Origin: an archaeon
GTDB lineage: Archaea > Methanobacteriota_B > Thermococci > Methanofastidiosales > NM3
Direction: 5' to 3'
NCBI GenBank assembly: GCA_004212155.1
Contig: RXIG01000028.1
Coordinates: 1-64,000, forward strand
DNA length: 64,000 nt
In this document: piece by piece, positions 9,016 to 16,886 of the stretch
Numbering within the stretch: the stretch's first letter is position 1
Layout: every line of letters begins with the position of its first letter
Notes under the pieces: generated by a model
The model's input: only the letters and a program-made list of their open reading frames with translations
Told to the model about the DNA's origin: nothing
Databases searched by the model: none
Position numbers and translations under genes: made by a program

Positions 9016-9088
9016 TAGCCGGGCGCGGATTCGAACCGCAGTCTCGGGCTCCAAAGGCCCAAAGGATTGTCCCCTACCCTACCCGGCT
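9016..9088 (-). tRNA. tRNA-Gln (TTG anticodon)
   Basis: A 73-nt cloverleaf on the minus strand. The acceptor stem AGCCGGG/CCCGGCT closes with discriminator A. The anticodon loop CTTTGGA, flanked by TGGGC/GCCCG, gives anticodon TTG. The T arm has the standard GTTCGAATC loop. No intron and no encoded CCA. It reads in the same direction as the lipoprotein gene that begins about 60 bp further on. Confidence 0.96.
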
Positions 9089-9218
9089 CCGTTGTGTGTT
9101 CTTTGATATCTGCCATAAAAAGCTTTCTATTTTGTTTTTCGTTGGTCGAGAGGCGACCCTGTGAATTTCTAGAAAGATATATAATGGGGCTTCATTCATC
9201 TAGATTCATGGTGGTATC

Positions 9219-10127
9219 ATGAACGTACTAGTCGCCGCAGACATCGCCGATGAGGCCATTGCAAGATTGGAGAAACACTTTACTGTCACGAAGGCCTTCG
9301 GCCTTAATGAGAAGGAACTGATCGAGCGGGCACGGGATGCCGATGTGCTGGTCGTACGGAGCAAGCCGATGGTGACGCGCAAGGTCATCGAATCGGCAAA
9401 GCATCTGAAGATGGTCGCCCGTGCGGGCGTGGGCCTCGACAACATCGACCTCGAGGCGTGCAACGAGCATGACATACAGGTCGTCAACGCACCGAGTGCG
9501 CTCTCTGAATCTGTGGCCGAACTCGTCTTCGCGATGCTGCTCTCATTCGAGCGCAACATCGTGCGTGCGGACAACTCGCTCAAGGAGGAGAAATGGATCA
9601 AAAAGGAGCTCAAGGGTGTCGAACTGCATAAAAAGACGATCGGGATCATCGGATTTGGCCGTATCGGCTCCCATATCGCTACGATAGCCAAGGGCTTTGG
9701 CATGACCCCCATCGCATACGACGTGCACTGGGACCAGGAGATGGCCGATGAGCTCGGTGTTGAGTTCAGGGAACTCGATGCGCTCCTGTCGGAATCGGAT
9801 TATGTGACACTTCACGTGCCCCTGCTTCCCCAGACACGCGGCATGATCGCAGCCGGTGAACTGGCCAAGATGAAGGACAGTGCGATAATCATAAACACGT
9901 CACGAGGCGGCATCGTTGATGAAAAGGCACTCTATTCCGCACTCCAGGAAGGGATGATTCGCGGTGCCTGTCTCGATGTGTTCGAAAATGAACCTCCTGG
10001 TGACGATAAGCTAGTGAAACACCCCCATGTCCTTGCAACACCCCATGTTGGCGCATCGACCGAAGAGGCACAGACCAAGGCAGGGGTCATCATCGCAGAC
10101 AAGGTCATCGAAGCGCTCGTCCCGTAG
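9219..10127 (+). CDS. D-2-hydroxyacid dehydrogenase, short SerA-like
   Basis: 302 residues with a Rossmann NAD-binding core (IGIIGFGRIGSHIA). The catalytic Arg is in TSRGGIVDE, the Glu in FENEPPG and the His in TPHVGAST. The closest functional group is D-3-phosphoglycerate dehydrogenase, first step of serine synthesis. The protein stops after the catalytic core and lacks the intervening and ACT regulatory domains of the 520-residue archaeal SerA, so serine feedback is unlikely. Glyoxylate or hydroxypyruvate reductase activity is a fair alternative. A GATATATAA box lies about 40 nt upstream and a GGTGGT site precedes the ATG. Confidence 0.85.
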   Translation: MNVLVAADIADEAIARLEKHFTVTKAFGLNEKELIERARDADVLVVRSKPMVTRKVIESAKHLKMVARAGVGLDNIDLEACNEHDIQVVNAPSALSESVAELVFAMLLSFERNIVRADNSLKEEKWIKKELKGVELHKKTIGIIGFGRIGSHIATIAKGFGMTPIAYDVHWDQEMADELGVEFRELDALLSESDYVTLHVPLLPQTRGMIAAGELAKMKDSAIIINTSRGGIVDEKALYSALQEGMIRGACLDVFENEPPGDDKLVKHPHVLATPHVGASTEEAQTKAGVIIADKVIEALVP

Positions 10128-10143
10128 TGCCCATTTCCTCATA

Positions 10144-10332
10144 TCATTTTTTGAGCCATATGGCGATGATCTTGTGTATCGAAACGTGGGTGTAGCGATC
10201 GTCCTTGAGCAGTGTCAGCACATCGTCTGCCACGGCCTCGACCTTGCCGTCAAACGTATCGGGCCCTCCGCAATAGACGTCCACTTCCTTTTCAAGGAAA
10301 TGCTCCACGATAAACGATTGCATGCCGTTCAT
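10144..10332 (-). CDS. Small Sm-like conserved archaeal protein
   Basis: 62 residues with an Sm/SH3-like small-barrel pattern: DVYCGGPDTFDGKVEAVAD, then VLTLLKDDRYTHVSIHKIIAIW, where the last strand mimics the Sm2 motif. Small proteins of this type are widespread in euryarchaea without an assigned function. The gene is supported by a strong GGAGGTGAT site six bases before the ATG and a TATAAATAG promoter element upstream. RNA binding is possible but not shown. Confidence 0.7.
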   Translation of the reverse strand: MNGMQSFIVEHFLEKEVDVYCGGPDTFDGKVEAVADDVLTLLKDDRYTHVSIHKIIAIWLKK

Positions 10333-10429
10333 GGCATCACCTCCATACTATATGCTCATTAAACCTATTTATACATGACTTTGGCTAGTCAGTCCATCCA
10401 CATCCCCGCCTCGCCCCTTGTGGGAAACG

Positions 10430-10438
10430 TTTATAAAC
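10430..10438 (+). promoter_or_regulatory. TATA box of the L15e/exosome superoperon
   Basis: A GTTTATAAAC palindromic TATA element lies about 95 nt before the L15e start, giving a predicted leader of roughly 65-70 nt. An AAAGGAGGA ribosome site sits ten bases before the ATG. The leader contains no convincing regulatory fold. Confidence 0.55.
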
Positions 10439-10528
10439 GCATATTCTCTCACTTCACTCACACTCCGTGGGATGTAGCAGCGTGCGTGACGTTCGTCATG
10501 CCGACTGAACCAAAAGGAGGAAACGAAC

Positions 10529-11113
10529 ATGGGTTATTACCGTTATGTGAAGGAAGCTTGGAAGAACCCCAAAAAGGGGTATCTGCGAGACTTGATGAGA
10601 GAACGATTGCCCGCCTGGAACAAGGAGAACACAATCGTGCGCGTCGAACGTCCAACGAGGATCGACCGTGCACGTTCGCTTGGGTACCGGGCGAAGCAGG
10701 GCTACGTCGTGACGCGAGTGCGCATCAGGCGCGGCGGAAGGAGAAAGTCGCGTCCCGAGGCCAGGAGGAGGCCGAAGCGATTCGGTGTCAAGCGTTTCTC
10801 TCCGAAAAAGAGCATTCAACTTATTGCTGAAGAGCGTGTACAGAGACGATTCCCAAACCTCGAGGTACTCAACTCGTACTGGGTAGGAGAGACGGGGCAG
10901 CACAAGTACTACGAGGTCATACTCGTGGACCCGTTCCATCCTGTCATCATGGCAGATCCACGCATCAACTGGATCTGTGAGCGCCAGCACACCCGACGTG
11001 TGTTCAGAGGGAAGACCTCAAGCGGTGCGCGTGGCCGCGGTCTTAGGACGAAGGGCCTCGGTGCTGAGAAGGTGCGCCCCTCGCTGCGATCACACCACAA
11101 CAGAGGTAATTAG
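10529..11113 (+). CDS. rpl15e: Ribosomal protein L15e
   Basis: 194 residues, full length for archaeal L15e of the large subunit. The N-terminus MGYYRYVKEAW, the basic stretch RIRRGGRRKSRP, EVLNSYWVGETGQHKYYEVI and the C-terminal GARGRGLRTKG are all typical. It is the first gene of the superoperon that continues into RNase P and exosome genes. A strong AAAGGAGGA ribosome site precedes it. Confidence 0.98.
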   Translation: MGYYRYVKEAWKNPKKGYLRDLMRERLPAWNKENTIVRVERPTRIDRARSLGYRAKQGYVVTRVRIRRGGRRKSRPEARRRPKRFGVKRFSPKKSIQLIAEERVQRRFPNLEVLNSYWVGETGQHKYYEVILVDPFHPVIMADPRINWICERQHTRRVFRGKTSSGARGRGLRTKGLGAEKVRPSLRSHHNRGN

Positions 11114-11124
11114 GGCGAACATCT

Positions 11125-11565
11125 GTGAAAGGCGTAGTCGATCACATATCCCTTGAGACTTCGGTCCATGCCACCGAGTCGAAGGAGAAGGTCTATGCGG
11201 CTCTCGGACACCTTGGCATTCCGCCAGAACGGTGGTCTGAACAGCGCGCCATGGGCCATCACGGGAATGCGATCGTCATTCTCAGCGCACGCGTGGAAAG
11301 CACGGAGGAGATCCGGTCATTTCTGGGGTCTCCTTTCATACTTTCTCTTTCCGACGTCATCATCGATACCCTTCCAGAGCGTGTCGATGACAAGGGGCAC
11401 GTCTACATACGCGCTGACAAGCAAGACCTTTTCCAGGGTATCTACTCCTTGCAGGACCGGGGGGACGTGAGGGTGGTGCTAAAGATAATATCATATCCCC
11501 AAAAACGCGAGAAAGTGATACGATATGCAACACATATACTCCGCGGTGGACATGAGGGGGATTAG
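11125..11565 (+). CDS. RNA-binding protein, COG1325 family
   Basis: 146 residues of the archaeal family often labelled exosome subunit or RNA-binding protein (COG1325). It starts with DHISLETSVHATESKEKVYAAL and has the conserved GHHGNAIVILSARV segment. It begins with GTG 12 bases after L15e, in the usual position between rpl15e and rnp3. Its biochemical role is unproven; RNA binding in rRNA or tRNA processing is inferred from the operon. Confidence 0.85.
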   Translation: MKGVVDHISLETSVHATESKEKVYAALGHLGIPPERWSEQRAMGHHGNAIVILSARVESTEEIRSFLGSPFILSLSDVIIDTLPERVDDKGHVYIRADKQDLFQGIYSLQDRGDVRVVLKIISYPQKREKVIRYATHILRGGHEGD

Positions 11566-12079
11566 GAACGATTATTTTAAGACGGTGGTGAGCACCGAAC
11601 CGAACATGGGGGATTATCTCGCCCTCGAGCTCACTCCCGAGACATTTTCCAACAGGCGTTCGCGCATCAGGGAGGCCAATCCCGATATCGTCTATGCCCA
11701 AGGGAAGGACCTCTCCTTCAACAGGCAGGTGCTCGAGTCGCCCGAGATCGATGTCCTGAGCAGACCCTACCCCATAGACGATACGCTTGCTCGCCTCGCC
11801 TCGCGAAACGGCACGGCGTTCGAGATATGCGTGGCACCGCTGCGTTCCATGCGCGGATATGTGCGCGCCCGACATTTCCAATCACTCATGAAGACGATCG
11901 AACTTGCTTTGCGCAGGGACGTCGACATCGTCATAACCTCAGGAGCGTCCTCACCCATGGACGTCTTCACGCCCCGGGAGCTGGTGGCGTTTGGTGTCGT
12001 GCTCGGCATGGACTATCCACAGGCCAAGGCGTCCGTGACGGCGATCCCCCGGGCCGTGCTGGGAGTTGATAGCCGATGA
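11525..12079 (+). CDS. rnp3: Ribonuclease P protein component 3 (Rpp30 homologue)
   Basis: About 184 residues of the TIM-barrel Rpp30 family. The clearest part is the C-terminal half: ARHFQSLMKTIELALRRDVD, VITSGASSPMDVFTPRELV and the family end GMDYPQAKASVTAIPRAVL. It is somewhat shorter than most archaeal homologues (about 210-240). It overlaps the upstream gene by 41 nt if the ATG at 11525 is used (AAGTGAT site); the ATG at 11552 (GGTGG site) is an alternative. It overlaps rnp2 by 4 nt, which fits the paired Rnp2/Rnp3 subunits. Confidence 0.88.
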   Translation: MQHIYSAVDMRGIRNDYFKTVVSTEPNMGDYLALELTPETFSNRRSRIREANPDIVYAQGKDLSFNRQVLESPEIDVLSRPYPIDDTLARLASRNGTAFEICVAPLRSMRGYVRARHFQSLMKTIELALRRDVDIVITSGASSPMDVFTPRELVAFGVVLGMDYPQAKASVTAIPRAVLGVDSR

Positions 12080-12426
12080 AGTACCGCATCCCCAAGTCGA
12101 TGAGGGATAAGAAGCGCTACCTCAAGGTGCGCCTTATCGCCGAAACAACGTTCACGCAGGACGAGGTGCGCCACGCGCTCTGGGGGTCCCTTTTGCAGCT
12201 CGTTGGCGACCTGGGGGCCTCCAGGACCCAGACATGGGTATCGTCGTGGGAGGAGGAGCCAGGGGAGGGGTATGTCCGATGTGCGATCCCTGCGGTCGAC
12301 ACGGTCATCGTTGCCCTCAAGCTCATCACGGAGATGCGCAAGTCGCACGTCACTTTCGTCATCGAGGGCGTATCCGGCACCATAAAGTCGCTTCGCAACG
12401 CCCCGGATGGCGCGAAAATCAAGTAA
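12076..12426 (+). CDS. rnp2: Ribonuclease P protein component 2 (Pop5 homologue)
   Basis: 116 residues of the Pop5/Rnp2 family, which pairs with Rpp30 to stimulate the RNase P RNA. Typical features are the N-terminal MRDKKRYLKVRLI strand, LLQLVGDLGASRTQTWV and RCAIPAVDTVIVALKLI. It is translationally coupled to rnp3 by a 4-nt overlap. In many archaea psmA follows next; here SBDS follows after a 122-bp gap. Confidence 0.9.
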   Translation: MKYRIPKSMRDKKRYLKVRLIAETTFTQDEVRHALWGSLLQLVGDLGASRTQTWVSSWEEEPGEGYVRCAIPAVDTVIVALKLITEMRKSHVTFVIEGVSGTIKSLRNAPDGAKIK

Positions 12427-12548
12427 ATTTAAAAAGGACATATAAAAATATTAGAAGAGAACGTATATATGAAATGGATTAAAGGGCATATGGCCTGATG
12501 CCATTCTTTTGTGCGTGACAAGGACCCGTACGGGAAGGAAGTGATTAT
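12427..12548 (+). promoter_or_regulatory. Intergenic gap with a likely internal promoter
   Basis: The gap between rnp2 and SBDS is AT-rich at its start (ATTTAAAAAGGACATATAAAAATATT), offering TATA-like elements for a second transcript covering SBDS and the exosome genes. An ATGGC-5-GCCAT inverted repeat occupies 12490-12504. A GGAAGGAAGTG ribosome site precedes the GTG start of SBDS. No remnant of a proteasome gene was recognised. Confidence 0.45.
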
Positions 12549-13244
12549 GTGGTCTCCATTGATGATGCCATCATTGCGCGATTGAAGACACATGGTGAAA
12601 AGTTCGAGGTGTTGGTCGACCCCTACAAGGCGCGTAAGATAAAACAGGGGGAGGAAGAGGAAGACTTCCTCGCATCGCCATTCATCTACACCGACGTGGG
12701 AGCGGCCGACAAGGCCTCCGAGGACCTTTTGCAGAAGGTCTTTGGCACCGACGTGGTCGAGGACATAGCCGTGCGCATCATCCGAAAGGGCGAGGTCCAC
12801 CTCACTGCGGAGCAGCGCAAGGAGATCTTGGAGGAGAAGAAGAAAAAGATATTGACACATATCTCCCGCCATGCCGTCGACCCGAAGTCGGGACTGCCCC
12901 ACCCCTATGTGCGCATCGAGAATGCGTTTGAAAAGGCCAATATCCACATCGACCTCTTCAAGTCGTCCGAGAAACAGATCGACGAGGTCATCAAGGCACT
13001 GCGGCCGATACTGCCCCTGCGATTCGAGATGCGGTCGATAGCCGTGAAGATCCCATCAGAGTATACGGGCAAGGCTTACGGCGTCTTCACCGAGTTCGGC
13101 ACCCTGCGGAAGGAAGAATGGGGAAAGGACGGGACACTCTATGTCCTGATCGAGATGCCGGCAGGTATGCAGACGGAGTTCTACGACCGCATCAACGCCC
13201 TCACGAAGGGCGATGTGGAAATCAAGATAATCGATAAGAGTTGA
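12549..13244 (+). CDS. SBDS family ribosome maturation protein
   Basis: 231 residues, the usual three-domain archaeal SBDS/Sdo1. The N-terminal FYSH domain holds DDAIIARLKTHGEKFEVLVDP and KGEVHLTAEQRKEI; the helical middle domain includes HAVDPKSGLPHPYVRIENA; the C-terminal ferredoxin-like domain is LPLRFEMRSIAVKIP onward. With EF-2-like GTPases it releases the anti-association factor aIF6 from large subunits. The start is a GTG with an upstream purine-rich site; a nearby ATG is out of frame. Confidence 0.96.
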   Translation: MVSIDDAIIARLKTHGEKFEVLVDPYKARKIKQGEEEEDFLASPFIYTDVGAADKASEDLLQKVFGTDVVEDIAVRIIRKGEVHLTAEQRKEILEEKKKKILTHISRHAVDPKSGLPHPYVRIENAFEKANIHIDLFKSSEKQIDEVIKALRPILPLRFEMRSIAVKIPSEYTGKAYGVFTEFGTLRKEEWGKDGTLYVLIEMPAGMQTEFYDRINALTKGDVEIKIIDKS

Positions 13245-13248
13245 TCAC

Positions 13249-13941
13249 ATGGAATGTGTAGTAAACGAGCGAGAACTGGTGACGCCAGGAACGTTGGTCG
13301 CCACGGGGAAGTGGAATCTTTCAGGTGGCGTGGTTCGCGAGGGCGATGAGGTCTTTTCGACAGTCCTTGGCCTCTTCTACCATGAGGATGAACGAAAGAC
13401 GGTGCGTGTGGTGCCGCTCGAGGGCAAGTACGTTCCCAAGGCAGGAGACAGCGTCATCGGGAAGATCGTCAAGGTGTTGCCTGGCAAGTGGCTTGTCGAC
13501 ATCAATTCAGCGTATATAGCATCACTGGAACCGAGGAATGCGATCCATGACAGGATCGAGGACCTCTCTCGCGTCTACGACGTGGGCGACCTCATCTTCG
13601 CCAAGGTCGATTATGTGAATGAGATCTACGACGCGACGCTCTTTACCAAGGCGTCGCCCTACGGAAAGCTCAGGGGAGGGTCGATCTTTGAATTGCGGCC
13701 CACCAGGGTGCCGCGGCTCATCGGCAAGAAGGGGTCGATGATCTACATGATAAAGCAAACGACACGAACGAAGATTCTTGTCGGCCAGAATGGACTTGTT
13801 TGGGTGAAGGGCAGGAAGGAGATGGAAGACATCGTTGAGAAGGCTATCGACATCATCAACAGAGAGGCGCACACCTCCGGCCTGACCGACAGGATCAAGG
13901 AGTTCCTCGAGACGGAACGCGAAGAGATATCAAAGTCATAG
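13249..13941 (+). CDS. rrp4: Exosome complex RNA-binding protein Rrp4
   Basis: 230 residues: N-terminal domain (LVTPGTLVATG), S1 domain (GDSVIGKIVKVLPGKWLVDI) and KH domain (RVPRLIGKKGSMIYMIKQ). Rrp4 forms part of the RNA entry cap on the Rrp41/Rrp42 ring. It lies 4 bp after SBDS and 10 bp before rrp41, the standard order. Confidence 0.97.
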   Translation: MECVVNERELVTPGTLVATGKWNLSGGVVREGDEVFSTVLGLFYHEDERKTVRVVPLEGKYVPKAGDSVIGKIVKVLPGKWLVDINSAYIASLEPRNAIHDRIEDLSRVYDVGDLIFAKVDYVNEIYDATLFTKASPYGKLRGGSIFELRPTRVPRLIGKKGSMIYMIKQTTRTKILVGQNGLVWVKGRKEMEDIVEKAIDIINREAHTSGLTDRIKEFLETEREEISKS

Positions 13942-13951
13942 GTGATAACGA

Positions 13952-14632
13952 ATGGAACGTTGTGATGGAAGAAAAAATGATGAATTAAGAGACGTGCACA
14001 TGGAAGTCGGCGTATTGAAGCGTGCCGACGGCTCATCATACGTCGAATGGGGCAACAACAAGGTGTTTGCCTCCGTGTACGGGCCAAAGGAGGTCATTCC
14101 GCGATTCCTTGCACGAAATGACAAGGCTATCCTGCGGTGCAAGTACAACATGACCCCCTTTTCGGTCGAGGACCGCAAGCGTCCCGGACCGGACAGGAGA
14201 TCGATCGAGATAGGAAAGGTCACCTCAGGCGCGCTGGAACCCGCCATCCTCGTGGAGGACTACCCGAACTCGATGATCGAGATAGCTATCGAGATCATGC
14301 AGGCGGATGCGGGAACGCGCTGTGCTGGCATCACCGCTGCAACGCTCGCCCTCGTCGACGCCGGCATCCCCATGCGCGACCTCGTTGCCGCATGTGCTGC
14401 CGGAAAGAGCAATGATGAGATTGTGCTCGACCTCTGCAAGGAGGAGGACAACTCGGGTCAGGCTGACGTCCCCATTGCCATCATGCCACGCAGTGACGAT
14501 GTGACGCTCCTTCAGATGGACGGCATTCTTACCGAGGACGAGGTCGAGGAGGCGCTCAAGCTGGCGATGAGCGGATGCAAGAAGATCTACGAGATGCAAA
14601 AGAAGGCCTTGAAGGTCAAGTATGGTGGTTAA
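13952..14632 (+). CDS. rrp41: Exosome complex exonuclease Rrp41
   Basis: 226 residues of the RNase PH fold. Rrp41 carries the phosphorolytic active site of the archaeal exosome: the substrate-binding arginines are in [19 protein letters not shown] sequence (here [13 protein letters not shown]), and the catalytic Asp is in [10 protein letters not shown], near the expected position. [17 protein letters not shown] is also typical. It overlaps no gene at its start and is coupled to rrp42 at its end. Confidence 0.97.
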   Translation: MERCDGRKNDELRDVHMEVGVLKRADGSSYVEWGNNKVFASVYGPKEVIPRFLARNDKAILRCKYNMTPFSVEDRKRPGPDRRSIEIGKVTSGALEPAILVEDYPNSMIEIAIEIMQADAGTRCAGITAATLALVDAGIPMRDLVAACAAGKSNDEIVLDLCKEEDNSGQADVPIAIMPRSDDVTLLQMDGILTEDEVEEALKLAMSGCKKIYEMQKKALKVKYGG

Positions 14633-14633
14633 A

Positions 14634-15434
14634 ATGATGGAATCAATCGCAAACATCAAGCGACAGTATATCGTTGACCTCGCGGCAGAGGGCAAGAGGG
14701 CTGACGGACGGAACTTCGATCAGTATCGCGACATCAAGATCATCCCGAACTACCTCATGAAGGCAGAAGGCTCTGCATATGTCGAGATTGGCGACACGAA
14801 GGTCATCGTTGGCGTCAAGTACGATGTTGGCACGCCGTTCCCGGACATCCCCAATCAAGGTGTCATGACGACGTCTGCGGAGTTTGCCCCCATGGCGTCA
14901 CCCGACTTCGAGGCGGGACCGCCCGGTGAGGACGCCATCGAACTCGCGCGCGTTGTCGACCGCGGCATCCGCGAATCCAACGCCATTGACACCGACAAGC
15001 TCTGCATCATCCCCGGCGAGAAGGTCATGATCGTCTTCGTCGACATCCAGATCCTCGACCAGGACGGCAACCTCATCGATGCGTGCGGCATCGCCGCGAT
15101 AACGGCGCTTCTCACCGCGAAGATGCGCGTCTACGACGAGGAGGGCAACCCCACCGAGGAGTTCGTCCCGCTGCCCGTTAACAAGACGCCGGTGCCGTGC
15201 ACGATGGCAAAGATCGGAAAGAGCATCCTTCTCGACCCCCAGATGGACGAGGAGATGGTGCTCGATTCGCGCATCACCGTCACCACCGATGAGGGGGGCA
15301 ACGTCGTTGCCATGCAGAAAGGAATGGCCGGAAGCTTTAAATTGGAGGAGATTATGGAAGCTGTAGCCATCTCCAAACGAGAGGGCCAGAAAAATCGCGA
15401 GAAGATACAAAAAGCAATCAGTGAGAGTGAGTGA
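14634..15434 (+). CDS. rrp42: Exosome complex component Rrp42
   Basis: About 266 residues of the RNase PH fold and the structural partner of Rrp41 in the hexameric ring. It opens with [18 protein letters not shown] and has the family blocks [16 protein letters not shown] and VPCTMAKIG. The ATG at 14634 is preferred because a GGTGG site lies five bases upstream; an in-frame ATG at 14622 inside rrp41 would add four residues. Confidence 0.97.
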   Translation: MMESIANIKRQYIVDLAAEGKRADGRNFDQYRDIKIIPNYLMKAEGSAYVEIGDTKVIVGVKYDVGTPFPDIPNQGVMTTSAEFAPMASPDFEAGPPGEDAIELARVVDRGIRESNAIDTDKLCIIPGEKVMIVFVDIQILDQDGNLIDACGIAAITALLTAKMRVYDEEGNPTEEFVPLPVNKTPVPCTMAKIGKSILLDPQMDEEMVLDSRITVTTDEGGNVVAMQKGMAGSFKLEEIMEAVAISKREGQKNREKIQKAISESE

Positions 15435-15436
15435 TC

Positions 15437-15700
15437 ATGGCACAGGGCATTGGACGTTTCGGAAGCAGGTACGGCAGGAAGACCCGCAAGAGGGTCGATG
15501 CCATTGAGAAGAGGATGAATCAGGATCACGTCTGTCCCTCCTGCGGAAGGAAGGCTGTCCGACGACAGGGCACCGCCATATGGGCGTGCCGGAAGTGTGG
15601 AGCAAAGTTTGCCGGCGGGGCCTACGTGCCTCAGACCCCCTCGGGCAGGACGGCACGAAGGGTGATCTCCGGCCTGGCTTCAGAGGGAGAGAAAGAATGA
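15437..15700 (+). CDS. rpl37ae: Ribosomal protein L37Ae
   Basis: 87 residues. It starts [17 protein letters not shown] and carries a C4 zinc ribbon, [12 protein letters not shown] then [13 protein letters not shown]. Size and sequence match archaeal L37Ae. Its stop codon overlaps the rpoP start by 4 nt. Confidence 0.96.
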   Translation: MAQGIGRFGSRYGRKTRKRVDAIEKRMNQDHVCPSCGRKAVRRQGTAIWACRKCGAKFAGGAYVPQTPSGRTARRVISGLASEGEKE

Positions 15701-15873
15701 ACGAAGAAGGAGAGCGAGACCTCAAGGTCTACAAGTGCATCAACAAGGAATGCAAGGCAGAGCTGAGCATGAACGACCTCGACAACGTACAGGGCATCAA
15801 ATGCCCATTTTGCGGCGGCCGCATCCTCGTGAAGATGCGGCCGAAAGAGGCCAAGCGTGTCGGTTGTGAGTGA
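15697..15873 (+). CDS. rpoP: RNA polymerase subunit P (Rpb12 homologue)
   Basis: 58 residues with a zinc ribbon, [13 protein letters not shown] then [13 protein letters not shown], typical of RpoP/Rpb12, plus an acidic N-terminal extension of about ten residues. The true start is the ATG at 15697; a longer frame upstream runs inside rpl37ae and is not used. Stop and start overlaps couple it to both neighbours. Confidence 0.92.
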   Translation: MNEEGERDLKVYKCINKECKAELSMNDLDNVQGIKCPFCGGRILVKMRPKEAKRVGCE

Positions 15874-16391
15874 TGCTCTTCACTACTTCTCGAAGAACGA
15901 GCCAGCGTACCCGGACGTTTTGCCGGGAGCTGGCCTCCGTCTTCCCACTTTCCGAGTATGTCGTACGTGGAAAGAAAAGCGTACGGGAGCTTTGTTCCCA
16001 GGCGTTGCATAGTGGCCATGAAAGGATCATCATCATCGAGAACAAGGATGGCAATCCATCCTCGCTCCTGGTGCTCGATCCTGCAAATCCCCTCGAATGG
16101 CGCCATATTCTTCCTATCTCGGTGAAGACGAGAAAGGACATGGGCCTCAAGGTGCATGTGCGGACATATCCGGAGGACGTGCCGGTAGTGGTCTCGGGCG
16201 ACACCGGTCTTGAGCCGAAGGTGGCCGAGGTCTTCGGTTGCACGCCGAATGCACGAAGCGACGTGGCCATCACACTGTCCACAGACGACAGTTCGTGCTG
16301 GATCCATTTTTACCGGCGGGACGTATCGGACGACGAGGTCGGCCCCGCCATACGGGTGAGACACCATGAGGATGACAATAGACCTTCATGA
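15873..16391 (+). CDS. Brix domain ribosome biogenesis protein (Imp4-like)
   Basis: 172 residues with the Brix signatures LFTTSRRTSQRTRTFCREL near the start and DVAITLSTDDSSCWIHFYRRD near the end. Brix proteins bind rRNA during ribosome assembly. The ATG at 15873 sits in a TGATG coupling with rpoP; a GTG three bases earlier is possible. The gene overlaps pcc1 by 26 nt. Confidence 0.9.
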   Translation: MLFTTSRRTSQRTRTFCRELASVFPLSEYVVRGKKSVRELCSQALHSGHERIIIIENKDGNPSSLLVLDPANPLEWRHILPISVKTRKDMGLKVHVRTYPEDVPVVVSGDTGLEPKVAEVFGCTPNARSDVAITLSTDDSSCWIHFYRRDVSDDEVGPAIRVRHHEDDNRPS

Positions 16392-16599
16392 CAGCGAGGC
16401 ACAGCATTTCTACGAGGCGCTCCTTCCCGAGATCGCTTCGGTGCCCTACAAGAAGACACGCTCGCACATCTCGATCAATGGCGATCGGGTACGCATCGAG
16501 GTCGCGGGCACCGACATCGCGGCGCTTCGGGGCACGTTCAACTCGTATTTGAACTGGATAAAGGCTATTGATGACAATCTGAGGCTTTCTCGCCCATAA
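16366..16599 (+). CDS. KEOPS complex subunit Pcc1
   Basis: 77 residues of the Pcc1 family, the dimerising subunit of the KEOPS complex that makes N6-threonylcarbamoyladenosine on tRNA. The pattern DRVRIEVAGTDIAALRGTFNSYLNWIK is typical. In many archaea Pcc1 lies next to Brix, as here. The e-MtaB gene that modifies the same t6A37 base to ms2t6A follows 290 bp further on, a sensible functional grouping. Confidence 0.88.
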   Translation: MRMTIDLHDSEAQHFYEALLPEIASVPYKKTRSHISINGDRVRIEVAGTDIAALRGTFNSYLNWIKAIDDNLRLSRP

Positions 16600-16636
16600 C
16601 AAAAACCTTTATTAACAATTCCGTGAATGGGTGCAT

Positions 16637-16882
16637 ATGGACCCTATCGACCTTCTTGCCCGCATCGTCGCGGTCATGTTCGAGATCGCACAGGTCATCG
16701 CCAACGAGATTTCGCAGGCAAGCAAGGGCATCATCCCCCCCCAGGCGGTGGGGGTCTTCAGCGTGTTCATACTCCTCATTCTCGTACGACTCGGATTCGA
16801 CTTCACGAAAAAGATCGTCGACGTCCTTCTGGTCATATTTGGCATCTACCTCATACTGGCCGTCCTTCCCAACTTCCTGTGA
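16637..16882 (+). CDS. Small two-helix membrane protein, unknown function
   Basis: 81 residues. It has an amphipathic N-terminal helix (DPIDLLARIVAVMFEIAQVI) and two hydrophobic segments, GVFSVFILLILVRLGF and VDVLLVIFGIYLILAVLPNFL. The family was not recognised. The ATG at 16637 lies about 26 nt below a CTTTATTAAC box, which suggests its own leaderless promoter between the exosome operon and e-MtaB. It ends 4 bp before the next gene, so they are probably co-transcribed. Confidence 0.7.
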   Translation: MDPIDLLARIVAVMFEIAQVIANEISQASKGIIPPQAVGVFSVFILLILVRLGFDFTKKIVDVLLVIFGIYLILAVLPNFL

Positions 16883-16886
16883 CGTG

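Noticed and set aside
8955..9116. N-terminal extension of the secreted lipoprotein
   Set aside because: The extra codons overlap the tRNA-Gln gene, and the signal peptide starts only at 8954.
10375..10830. 151-codon open frame upstream of and inside rpl15e
   Set aside because: It runs through the promoter and in another frame of the ribosomal protein gene; the product resembles no family and is explained as a shadow.
12427..12548. Possible psmA remnant between rnp2 and SBDS
   Set aside because: Translation of all frames gave no proteasome alpha motif; the gap is AT-rich and looks like a promoter region.
16623..16886. Long N-terminal extension of e-MtaB
   Set aside because: It overlaps the small membrane protein in another frame; the conserved domain begins at 16887.
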